Shown here: in pieces, positions 1 to 5,213 of the stretch | Layout: every line of letters starts with the position of its first letter | How positions within the stretch are numbered: position 1 is the stretch's first letter | Source of the DNA: an uncultured Clostridia bacterium | GTDB lineage: Bacteria; Bacillota; Clostridia; Lachnospirales; Lachnospiraceae | Direction of reading: 5' to 3' | NCBI GenBank assembly: GCA_947088195.1 | Contig: CAMUFS010000229.1 | Span: 1 to 5,213 of the forward strand | Length of the DNA: 5,213 nt | The notes under the pieces: model-generated | Told to the model about the DNA's origin: nothing | The model's database searches: none | The model's input: the letters and a program-made list of their open reading frames with translations, nothing else | Translations under genes and position numbers: made by a program

Positions 1-1
1 C

Positions 2-52
2 ATGATTCTCCTATATACAAATAAGCGATAACTATATTTTGTATAAAGTATA
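2..52 (+). repeat. Structured non-coding repeat, left copy (partial, cut by window edge)
   Basis: The plus strand carries ATGATTC (2-8), ACAAATA (17-23) and the 16-mer TTTTGTATAAAGTATA (37-52). These blocks match the right copy in order. The gap between ACAAATA and the 16-mer is 13 bases in both copies. The gap between ATGATTC and ACAAATA is 8 bases here and 15 in the right copy, the difference falling in the C-rich stretch. The copy faces the opposite way to the right one, so the two bracket the surface protein locus as inverted repeats. The structured part should lie left of base 1. Confidence 0.6.
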
Positions 53-70
53 ATTCTTTTAAAAATTATA

Positions 71-119
71 AAAAGTCGGATTTTAGAACTAAACTAATAG
101 CTTCTAAAATCTGACTTTT
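71..119. terminator. Bidirectional intrinsic terminator downstream of the surface protein gene
   Basis: Arms 71-88 and 102-119 form an 18-bp stem with a 13-base loop, flanked by A/T tracts on both sides. It starts 15 bases past the stop of the surface protein gene. The only imperfect pair (78/112) is G-U in a plus-strand RNA but C-A in a minus-strand RNA. The fold is therefore slightly better in the plus direction, which is the direction of the left repeat copy at 2-52. Confidence 0.8.
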
Positions 120-133
120 ATTTTACAATTCTT

Positions 134-3058
134 TTATTCTACTGTTTTGGGCTTCTCATCCCATGCACCGCTCTCATCTACATACCAGCCATCTGGCGTA
201 TAGCATCCCGCGTACATTTTCCCTAACATACCATCGGAAATTGGATTAAAATAATACCATTTTCCATCAATAAGCTGCCAGCCAATTTTCATGCCATTAT
301 TAATATCAATATAAAACCATCCTTGATATCCAGCATCCAAATGCCAGCCATGCTCTGCATAGCCATCTACGTTAAAAGCATACCATGCACCATTGATTTT
401 CTCCCATTTAAAAATTTGCTCTCCATTATCAGCAAGCTGCCCACAAGGCCATGTACCATCCGCATATTCCAGCCACCATTTTCCATCACTCTGTTTCCAC
501 TTAGAATATCCATCTCCATTTCCTGTCACAACTCCATTCGAAAAGCTGCTATACCCTTTCACAGGATCTTTATAATCCACAACTTCTGGATTAACAGATG
601 GTTTATTTATATATGTGGATGTAGTGCTACTTTGTGTATTATCGTCCCCTTCATCCTCTTCATAACTATTACTGGAATCTTGATCCGAATGATCTGGCTG
701 ATTTCCGTCCGGCTTATGATTGCCACCATTTTCTAATTTTGGAATTGTCGCTGTCTCTATATTATTGCACAAAGAACATTCTCTGTGTTTCTTTCCCTCG
801 CTTGTAGAAGTGGCAGCAATATCAACAATCCATGCACCATATAAATGAGCCTTTTTCGGCGTATTGCTCTGCTGTTCCAAAATGGTATTGCATACAGAGC
901 AATACTTTCCCCCTGTCCTGCCTTCCTCTGTACAGGTGGACTCCACCGCTGGAATGACACCAATCGTATGCTCCACTGTCGGAATCTCCTCTGTATAGGA
1001 ATCATTACATTCCAAGCAGGTATAAGTTTTTATGCCCTTTTCCGTACAAGTTGGTTCCTTAGTAACAGTCGCAGTATAATTATGTATATGTTCTCCCGAC
1101 GCCGTGATTACCAGTGTGCCTTCTCTTTCTGTTATCGTATAGTTTTTATGGTTATTCTCAAGAACATATAATAAAATCTTATAGCTTCCCTCTTTTGTAT
1201 TATCTGGCGTTTCTTGATATTCCATCTTAACTGTCCCCAAGATTTCGCCATCGACAGGCTCATATCCTTCCTCAAATTTATAATCAATATCAATCTGAGG
1301 AGTCTTAAGATCAGGCACCTCTTCACCCACTTGAATGGATTTATCCAGTGCATACACATGAACTTCTTTTGGTGTGATCTTAAAATTGGACGTTTCCTCA
1401 CCAATCCATGTGTCCGTCTCCACCATAACTGTAATAGAATAGCTTCCTGAATCCTTTGGTGCTTCCGTTAAAACCTCCTGATCTATTAAATTATAATAGG
1501 TCACAGTATAAGCAATCCCACTCTCAAGTGATGTGCTCCACTCAGTATATGGTTTTCCATTATAAGCTTTATCTGGTGAAGTCAAATTAAATGATAGATT
1601 TTCCTTATCTGTCACAAAGATTGTCACTATAACCGTCAAAGGATACTGGTTTTCTAATGTCACAAGCACTGGCACAGTCACCGTTCCAACCTGCCCTGCC
1701 TGATAATTCAATACACCATTGGCAATGGTCAGATTACTGACAATAGTATTGTCCAATTCCGATTTTTCTAATTGATAATCCAACACTTTATCCTTTATTT
1801 CTTCAGGGATAATATCAGAAATAGAAAAGCTTTGTGTAGTTTGTGGTTTTGCAAAGGTAGAAGCACTTATCTGTTCTGGTGCATCTGCCGGAACAATCGT
1901 CACCTTGGGATCAACCAAAACGGAATCTAACACGTCTGGTAATTGGTACCACAGCTCATCTTCTTTATCTAAGGACCAAGAAAGAATTTTTGCATCTGTG
2001 TAAGAACCTGCCAAAGCACTCGCTAATTCTGCCTTGCCAGAGATAAAATATGTCTGGTCGGCAGTAGTCACAGAAATAATATCTGTTACCTTTGTTGTTC
2101 CATCATAAGTAAAATCTTTTAATACAACGCTCTCTATATTTTCTGCGGCAATTTCCTGTTTTGCCAGAGTGACAAAGACAGTAGACATACCATTTGCAGG
2201 CTCTAAAGCACTTGTTCCGCCAAAGTCGGCAGTAACCTGTGAGTCCCCAACTGGAATTTTTCTCTCTTCTGTACGATAAATCAAAACTGCCTGTCCATTT
2301 GCGTCAACAGATGCTGTTCCCAAAAATTCGTTGATGCAATAAAAATCTACAGTATTGGGAAGTGCCATTCTGGAAAGAGAAGCACCAGATGGAACTGCTT
2401 GACAGACAAACCGAATACTATCTCCATAGACAGCCTGCACTGCATCAACATTCCCTGTTCCCATGGTCGCTGTCAAATAAACATCTGACGCACTTTTGAT
2501 AATATTATAGTTCTGGGTAATTTCCCCTACATAATTTCCAATTCCAACCACCCGAACAGTGGCCTGCCCGATATCTACATTATTCTCATAGGAGACACAA
2601 TAATCCTTATTTAATATCAATGGATCACCCGATGTCTTGCTTATTACCGCAACTGCCGGGCTGATCTCTCTTCCAGTATAAGACTGATCTGCAATCGGTT
2701 CCACCAAAGCTTCATCTTTGATATTAGACATATTTCCACTTGATTCAGAGGACTTATAAAAATAAACTTGGAACTCATCAATAATACAATCATCTAATTT
2801 CTTTATATCTGCGATTGTGAAAGAATCATCTATTGTATCACGTGTCGACTTTGAATAAAACCGAAATGTATAATCTCCTGTTTTTGCCTCATCATTTGCC
2901 ACAAAAAAGTACCGATCTGGATACTGCTCAGAGGTAGTCAGATACACAGAATTACCCCACTCTAACACACCATCATGAGAAGGATCGTTATCCAAATATT
3001 CCGTTTTTATCAACATAACATTGAAAAATTCAAACGTATATTCTGTGCTTACATCCAC
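134..3058 (-). CDS. Multi-Ig-domain surface protein with His/CxxC repeats and cell-wall-binding repeats, C-terminal part of the frameshifted protein
   Basis: The 974 codons shown begin at GTG 3058, but the same frame is open back to 3148 and encodes protein-like sequence there (NSTGDEIPDES, then a WKDVDGNI segment). GTG has no Shine-Dalgarno and lies inside an Ig-like domain, so it is probably not a real start. Order of parts: residues 1-100 rest of an Ig-like domain (TGDYTFRFYS); 119-187 an MBG/Ig-like unit (YTGREISPAV, NKDYCVSYENN, GNYVGEIT); about 192-300 a Big_3-like domain (YGDSIRF, FLGTASVDANGQAVL); about 305-390 a YDG-type domain (FTYDGTTKV); 397-485 another beta domain; 488-563 and 564-652 MBG-like units (YNGKPY, DSGSYSI; EGSYKI, NYTIT); 657-775 three His/CxxC repeats; 776-849 acidic Ser/Asp linker; 850-968 aromatic wall-binding repeats. 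There is no signal peptide, LPxTG motif or transmembrane segment. Export would require joining to the upstream part. Likely role is cell surface adhesion or scaffold; the ligand is unknown. Confidence 0.85.
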   Translation of the reverse strand: MDVSTEYTFEFFNVMLIKTEYLDNDPSHDGVLEWGNSVYLTTSEQYPDRYFFVANDEAKTGDYTFRFYSKSTRDTIDDSFTIADIKKLDDCIIDEFQVYFYKSSESSGNMSNIKDEALVEPIADQSYTGREISPAVAVISKTSGDPLILNKDYCVSYENNVDIGQATVRVVGIGNYVGEITQNYNIIKSASDVYLTATMGTGNVDAVQAVYGDSIRFVCQAVPSGASLSRMALPNTVDFYCINEFLGTASVDANGQAVLIYRTEERKIPVGDSQVTADFGGTSALEPANGMSTVFVTLAKQEIAAENIESVVLKDFTYDGTTKVTDIISVTTADQTYFISGKAELASALAGSYTDAKILSWSLDKEDELWYQLPDVLDSVLVDPKVTIVPADAPEQISASTFAKPQTTQSFSISDIIPEEIKDKVLDYQLEKSELDNTIVSNLTIANGVLNYQAGQVGTVTVPVLVTLENQYPLTVIVTIFVTDKENLSFNLTSPDKAYNGKPYTEWSTSLESGIAYTVTYYNLIDQEVLTEAPKDSGSYSITVMVETDTWIGEETSNFKITPKEVHVYALDKSIQVGEEVPDLKTPQIDIDYKFEEGYEPVDGEILGTVKMEYQETPDNTKEGSYKILLYVLENNHKNYTITEREGTLVITASGEHIHNYTATVTKEPTCTEKGIKTYTCLECNDSYTEEIPTVEHTIGVIPAVESTCTEEGRTGGKYCSVCNTILEQQSNTPKKAHLYGAWIVDIAATSTSEGKKHRECSLCNNIETATIPKLENGGNHKPDGNQPDHSDQDSSNSYEEDEGDDNTQSSTTSTYINKPSVNPEVVDYKDPVKGYSSFSNGVVTGNGDGYSKWKQSDGKWWLEYADGTWPCGQLADNGEQIFKWEKINGAWYAFNVDGYAEHGWHLDAGYQGWFYIDINNGMKIGWQLIDGKWYYFNPISDGMLGKMYAGCYTPDGWYVDESGAWDEKPKTVE
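155..511 (-). repeat. C-terminal cell-wall-binding (choline-binding-type) repeats
   Basis: Residues 850-968 contain repeated Trp/Tyr/Gly units: SDGKWWLEYADGTWP, WEKINGAWYAFNVDGYAEHGW, QGWFYIDINNGMKIGWQ, IDGKWYYFNPISDG and PDGWYVDESGAW. The G-x-W-Y-x-F/V-x-x-x-G layout is that of CW_binding_1 repeats, which form beta-hairpin solenoids that bind wall teichoic acid or choline-like groups. They probably hold the protein on the cell wall non-covalently and explain the lack of an LPxTG signal. The actual ligand in this organism is unknown. Confidence 0.85.
512..733 (-). other. Acidic low-complexity linker
   Basis: Residues 776-849 are rich in Asp, Glu, Ser, Asn and Gly (NHKPDGNQPDHSDQDSSNSY, then EEDEGDD and a Ser/Thr stretch). 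They separate the His/CxxC repeats from the wall-binding repeats. This looks like a flexible spacer that extends the ligand-binding part from the wall. Confidence 0.7.
734..1090 (-). repeat. Three tandem His/CxxC repeats in the surface protein
   Basis: Residues 657-775 of the C-terminal part hold three units of about 40 residues. Unit 1 runs from HIHNYTATV with TCTEKG (C671) and CLEC (C681, C684). Unit 2 starts at H697 with TCTEEG (C709) and CSVC (C720, C723). Unit 3 starts at H738 with STSEG, where the first Cys is replaced by Ser (S751), and CSLC (C761, C764). The pattern H...C-T-E-x-G...CxxC resembles a small metal-binding knuckle repeated in Clostridia surface proteins. Zinc binding is inferred. 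Unit 3 keeps CxxC but would lack a ligand. Confidence 0.75.
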
Positions 3059-3137
3059 AAAATTAATAATATTGCCATCTACATCTTTCCAGATAATATT
3101 GCAAAAGATAGATTCATCAGGAATCTCATCTCCTGTA

Positions 3138-3148
3138 CTATTGAGAAA
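3138..3148 (-). other. Frameshift junction between the two halves of the surface protein gene
   Basis: On the minus strand the upstream frame reads GAT GTG ATA ATT TCT CAA TAG. The downstream frame, one base further on, reads TTT CTC AAT AGT ACA GGA GAT GAG and stays open through to 134. Both frames are open only across these 11 bases. Removing one T from the TTT at 3146-3148 would give ATA ATT CTC AAT AGT and join the frames into one protein of about 1,440 residues. The run is short, so strong slippage is not expected, and I do not recognise a canonical recoding signal. Alternatives are a fixed mutation, an assembly or sequencing error, or two separately translated genes. Confidence 0.75.
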
Positions 3149-4457
3149 TTATCACATCCCCAACCTCTGGAATAAAATCTTCCTCATCAGAATATGACTT
3201 ATAAATTGTCCATGCACCTGATATATACTGCATTTTATATCCATCATTTACATACTTCTCTGGTATAATAAAATTCTCATCACCTGCTTCCTCCCAGTCA
3301 GCAATAATATAACTTTTTCCAACTATAGGGATTCCAGGAAAGTTCCTATTTTCTGTCTGAAAAATGGTAGTTCCCTCCACCACTCCTTCTATCGTTAAAG
3401 TACCTTCCTTATCTAACACAATCATGCCTGCATCACTGACATTCGCGCCAGTTCCTCCGCTAAAGTTTCCCGAAACTCTGATATTTACAAGCTCTGTCAG
3501 ATCCAGACATGCACTATCTTGCAAGGAAATATTCTGAAACTGATCTGTCAGTGGCATCAGATAGGCATTTTGATTTAATTGTATGGTTCCCACTCCATCT
3601 ATTGATGCTCTTGATACAGTGCAATCTGCTATCGTCAATATTGTGTCATTGTTCCCAACATAACTCGTCGCATATGCAGAATTGACAATCGTCTTCCCAT
3701 TTCCATTAAGATCGATCCTTGCAGAAGTATTTTTATCCGTGTACACACTTCCTCGTACAGTGGCTAGATTGTCCAATGTCAAAACAGCACTTCCCGTATA
3801 AGGAACATTTTGGTATTTTCCTTCCTCATGTCCCATATAAATATCCTGAAACATTGTCTTTGCATTTGAGCGAATTATTGTTAAAGCTGCGTTAGTGCCA
3901 ACCGAAGTTCCTGTATAGCCTCCTGCCATAACAGTGGGTAACAATTCCTTCTCTGTACCAGTCAAGGAGCCAAATCCTCCCTCACCGCCTTTCAGATATG
4001 TACTGACATTGTCAAGAGTCAAGCTGTGGCCTGCCAAGAAAATTTCCCTGTGCGGAACACTTCCCAGAGCATCTGTGGATTCAAATAATAATTCAATATT
4101 CTTAATTGTCACGTTATCCCCCTCAAGTTGAATAGGACAACGACAATTTAATTTGCTCCCTGATGTTCCTTGAATAGTAGTTCCCGCTGGAATCGTTACT
4201 GGCAACATTCCTCCACTTGCGTCAGCTTTCTCTCCTATCGTTATAGAACCATTAACTATAATGTACGAAGCTCCATTCTCTAATGCATCCATAAATTGTT
4301 TATGTGTAGTGACTGTGACCTTCGATTCACCATACAAAACAGAAGCAGAAGGAATCAATGGCTGCGAAGCTGCCCATACAGGCGGTGGCTGCGAAAACAA
4401 TAGGGAAACAGAAAGCATAACACCTAATACTTGTTTCCTTTTTAACTTTAATTTCAT
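3138..4457 (-). CDS. Secreted beta-helix-like surface protein, N-terminal part of a frameshifted large adhesin-like protein
   Basis: The 439 codons start at ATG 4457, preceded at a 6-base spacing by AAAGGGG. An ATG six bases upstream is dead because it reads Met-Lys-stop. Residues 1-30 form a signal peptide: Lys/Arg-rich start (MKLKLKRK), hydrophobic core (VLGVMLSVSLLF) and a VWAA cleavage site. Residues about 50-365 are short beta-strand repeats rich in G, N, T and V (IIVNGSITI, VTIKNIEL, LTLDNVSTYL, AALTIIRSN, AVLTLDNLATV). This is typical of right-handed parallel beta-helix, pectate-lyase-like surface proteins; I see no catalytic motif, so adhesion or a structural role is inferred. Residues about 378-420 form a small C-terminal strand unit ending AWTIYKSYS. 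The frame stops at TAG 3138-3140 just after a DEEDFIPEVGD linker, with no anchor. The open frame continues one base out of phase into the downstream part, which carries the missing wall-binding module. As it stands, the product would be secreted but probably not retained. Confidence 0.85.
   Translation of the reverse strand: MKLKLKRKQVLGVMLSVSLLFSQPPPVWAASQPLIPSASVLYGESKVTVTTHKQFMDALENGASYIIVNGSITIGEKADASGGMLPVTIPAGTTIQGTSGSKLNCRCPIQLEGDNVTIKNIELLFESTDALGSVPHREIFLAGHSLTLDNVSTYLKGGEGGFGSLTGTEKELLPTVMAGGYTGTSVGTNAALTIIRSNAKTMFQDIYMGHEEGKYQNVPYTGSAVLTLDNLATVRGSVYTDKNTSARIDLNGNGKTIVNSAYATSYVGNNDTILTIADCTVSRASIDGVGTIQLNQNAYLMPLTDQFQNISLQDSACLDLTELVNIRVSGNFSGGTGANVSDAGMIVLDKEGTLTIEGVVEGTTIFQTENRNFPGIPIVGKSYIIADWEEAGDENFIIPEKYVNDGYKMQYISGAWTIYKSYSDEEDFIPEVGDVIISQ
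4368..4457 (-). other. Signal peptide coding segment
   Basis: Residues 1-30 have a basic n-region with five Lys/Arg in the first eight residues, a hydrophobic h-region of about 12 residues and a proline-containing c-region ending VWAA. Cleavage is expected after Ala29 or Ala30. There is no lipobox Cys and no YSIRK-type motif, so this looks like a standard Sec/type I signal peptidase substrate. Confidence 0.85.
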
Positions 4458-4463
4458 TTCATA

Positions 4464-4470
4464 CCCCTTT
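4464..4470 (-). promoter_or_regulatory. Ribosome binding site of the surface protein gene
   Basis: The minus strand has AAAGGGG ending six bases before ATG 4457. It is a near match to the AAAGGAGG consensus at normal spacing and fixes the start codon. No comparable site precedes GTG 3058. Confidence 0.75.
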
Positions 4471-4514
4471 CTTGAACACTCTCTAAAATTTATCGTACCA
4501 TAGAAATTGAATCT

Positions 4515-4542
4515 TGTATATCATAATTTATGATTCCATAAA
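4515..4542 (-). promoter_or_regulatory. Weak promoter candidate for the surface protein gene
   Basis: On the minus strand a TG-A-TATACA (extended -10-like, 4515-4520) lies 16 bases after TTTATG (4537-4542, three of six matches to TTGACA). It sits between the upstream terminator at 4578-4610 and the ribosome binding site, where a promoter would be needed if that terminator is efficient. The match is poor and the DNA is AT-rich, so this is only a candidate. Confidence 0.25.
4520..4534. promoter_or_regulatory. Operator-like palindrome upstream of the surface protein gene
   Basis: ATCATAA-T-TTATGAT is a perfect inverted repeat with 7-base arms around one central base. It overlaps the spacer of the weak promoter candidate, the position expected for a repressor site. 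No regulator gene is in the window. Its AT-richness makes chance occurrence possible. Confidence 0.3.
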
Positions 4543-4572
4543 TGTTCCATATCTGCATTAATTTTTAACCCT

Positions 4573-4610
4573 AAAAAACTGTCATATCATCTATTAAATG
4601 ACATGACAGT
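4573..4610 (-). terminator. Intrinsic terminator between the structured repeat and the surface protein gene
   Basis: In minus orientation a 13-bp stem (arms 4598-4610 and 4578-4590) with a 7-base loop is followed by six T residues (4578-4573). The single non-Watson-Crick pair is G-U in the minus RNA and A-C in the plus RNA, so it is polarised for minus-strand transcription. There is no coding sequence just upstream on that strand, only the structured repeat. It either ends a short RNA made from that repeat or acts as a leader attenuator for the surface protein gene. Confidence 0.75.
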
Positions 4611-4623
4611 CTTTATCTTTTGC

Positions 4624-4833
4624 TATACTTTATACAAAACAGCTTTATAGACTATTTGTGATTGTGGGGGGGGTGAATCATATTCTAGAAGGGGCCGCCC
4701 AGAGAATTGCCTATGGTCCTCTGTCACCCCGCTCCCGCTTAGTTCAAAACGTAGCGGACACTAAGCTCGTGAGAAACCTCGCTAAGTGCCGACGTTTTTC
4801 AATAGGTTCCATAGGACCATAGGCAATTCTCTG
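4624..4833 (-). repeat. Structured non-coding repeat, right copy
   Basis: Read on the minus strand, the element begins with a long imperfect palindrome (4700-4833), followed by GGGCGGCCCC, TTCTAGAA, ATGATTC (4675-4681), a C8 tract (4666-4673), ACAAATA (4653-4659) and the 16-mer TTTTGTATAAAGTATA (4624-4639). The last three named blocks recur in the same order at 2-52 on the plus strand. Positions 4691-4800 are about 56% G+C, clearly above the AT-rich flanks. There is no coding potential. It could be a structured RNA gene, a MITE-like element or a dispersed intergenic repeat. Confidence 0.65.
4700..4833 (-). ncRNA. Candidate structured RNA core
   Basis: Outer arms 4700-4720 and 4813-4833 pair perfectly over 21 bp (AGAGAATTGCCTATGGTCCT plus one closing C-G). 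Inside, 4746-4798 folds into a second long hairpin: 4746-4752 with 4792-4798 (7 bp), 4755-4757 with 4789-4791 (3 bp), 4759-4766 with 4781-4788 (7 of 8), and 4771-4773 with 4778-4780 (3 bp). A GC-rich single strand lies between the two stems. A minus-strand transcript would end at the terminator at 4573-4610, giving roughly 260 nt. Transcription is inferred; I found no convincing promoter, and I do not recognise a known RNA class. Confidence 0.4.
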
Positions 4834-5066
4834 AGCTACTTTCTTGGCTGTGCTGGAATGTATTCTTCCATTTTTTTATTTAAAAACAGCAAAACAATAA
4901 CAAACAAAAGAATGGAAAACAATCTTAAATATAAATATTATAATATCTGTTTTATAATAATAAATTTGGATGATCGAAAAAGTAGTAGAATCAAGCTAAT
5001 GTCAAGATATATGATAAAATATGAAAATATTTAAATATGTTGAATACCAACGTATCTAACATACAG
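4834..5066. other. AT-rich intergenic region without a recognisable gene
   Basis: This stretch is very AT-rich, with runs such as a T7 near 4871 and many TATA-like motifs. A plus-strand open frame crosses it but begins inside the structured repeat at 4786 and looks like chance. A perfect TTGACA is present on the minus strand (5000-5005), but no good -10 lies at 16-18 bases. If the structured repeat is transcribed from its own promoter, that promoter should be here. Confidence 0.5.
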
Positions 5067-5132
5067 AAAAAAGCAGCAGAACCAAACTATATATCCTTAA
5101 GGATACTAATGCTTTGGTTCTGCTACTTTTTT
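5067..5132 (-). terminator. Intrinsic terminator of the gene at the right edge
   Basis: Arms 5067-5086 and 5113-5132 pair at 19 of 20 positions. The exception (5074/5125) is G-U in minus RNA and C-A in plus RNA, favouring minus transcription. Six T residues follow on the minus strand (5072-5067). The loop holds a 14-base perfect palindrome, TATCCTTAAGGATA (5092-5105). The 5' arm includes the stop codon of the partial reading frame at 5123-5125. A/T tracts on both sides would also allow termination in the plus direction. Confidence 0.8.
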
Positions 5133-5212
5133 GGCAGTCCAAATTCGTTATTTATAGAATATATACTGAAATCGTTACATTTAGAAATAGTATCTATTCC
5201 TCTGTCAATTAT
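5123..5212 (-). CDS. C-terminal tail of an unidentified protein, cut by window edge
   Basis: One minus frame is open from the window edge for 29 codons to TAG at 5123-5125. It ends ...FSIYSINNEFGLPKK and has ordinary amino acid composition, while both other minus frames contain stops. An intrinsic terminator begins within the last codons, as expected for a gene end. The fragment is too short to identify. It could be a chance open stretch, but the terminator placement supports a real gene on the right. Confidence 0.5.
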   Translation of the reverse strand: MIDRGIDTISKCNDFSIYSINNEFGLPKK

Positions 5213-5213
5213 T

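Noticed and set aside
155..511. Sortase (LPxTG) anchor at the C-terminus
   Set aside because: No LPxTG-like motif, hydrophobic segment or basic tail is present. The protein ends in aromatic wall-binding repeats.
323..1450. Several plus-strand and alternative-frame open frames antisense to the surface gene
   Set aside because: They are shadows of the long minus-strand coding sequence, with composition that follows its complement and no start signals.
3058..3060. GTG 3058 as the true start of a separate second gene
   Set aside because: It has no Shine-Dalgarno, there is no signal peptide after it, and the frame is open and protein-like for 28 codons before it. A single split gene explains all of this.
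3080..3134. AGGAG at 3130-3134 with an ATG directly after it, or an in-frame ATT start at 3122-3124
   Set aside because: The ATG opens only a 16-codon frame in a third phase, with no spacing from the AGGAG. The in-frame ATT would be a very rare start and still gives no signal peptide. The AGGAG falls in ordinary codons (GGA GAT GAG), so it is likely coincidence.
37..4639. Classical insertion sequence or composite transposon ended by the 16-mers
   Set aside because: There is no transposase, and no target duplication is visible at the outer edges. The similarity continues outside the 16-mers, so these are parts of longer repeats rather than transposon ends.
5000..5005. Perfect TTGACA on the minus strand as a promoter for the structured repeat
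   Set aside because: No acceptable -10 hexamer lies 16-18 bases downstream, so it is not called.
4786..5034. Plus-strand open frame of 82 codons
   Set aside because: It starts inside the structured repeat, has no good ribosome binding site, is dominated by Lys, Ile, Asn and Tyr as expected from AT-rich DNA, and resembles no family.

Overview
The base composition, the AT-rich intergenic DNA, the Gram-positive style secretion and cell-wall-binding modules and the mosaic of Ig-like/MBG-type domains point to a low-GC Clostridia chromosome. A gut Lachnospiraceae-type bacterium is most likely. The assignment rests on domain style only; there is no marker gene in the window.

Almost all coding capacity lies on the minus strand and belongs to one large secreted surface protein locus (about 4457 down to 134). 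The 5' part (3138-4457) has a strong ribosome binding site, a signal peptide and a beta-helix-like region. The 3' part (134-3058, with an open frame reaching back to 3148) has no usable start or signal peptide. It carries several Ig-like domains, three His/CxxC repeats, an acidic linker and a C-terminal aromatic repeat domain for non-covalent cell wall attachment. The two frames overlap by a few bases at 3138-3148 and differ by one nucleotide. The simplest reading is one ancestral gene of about 1,440 codons split by a single-base frameshift. The shift could be a real mutation, a phase-variable state, a recoding site or a sequence error.

The locus is bracketed by two diverged copies of one non-coding repeat in inverted orientation, both pointing inward. 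The right copy (minus strand, 4833 to 4624) is nearly complete. It has a GC-rich fold closed by a 21-bp stem, then a C8 tract, then three short conserved blocks ending in a 16-mer. The left copy (plus strand, 2-52) has the same blocks in the same order and is cut by the window edge. Each copy is followed within 20 bases by a hairpin with a T tract. In both hairpins the single imperfect pair is a G-U wobble in the repeat's own direction. This suggests a transcribed structured RNA family or an RNA-like mobile repeat, and it is the most unusual signal in the window.

At the right edge, the tail of another minus-strand reading frame (stop at 5123-5125) runs into an intrinsic terminator whose stem contains the stop codon. 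The region 4834-5066 is AT-rich with no convincing gene.
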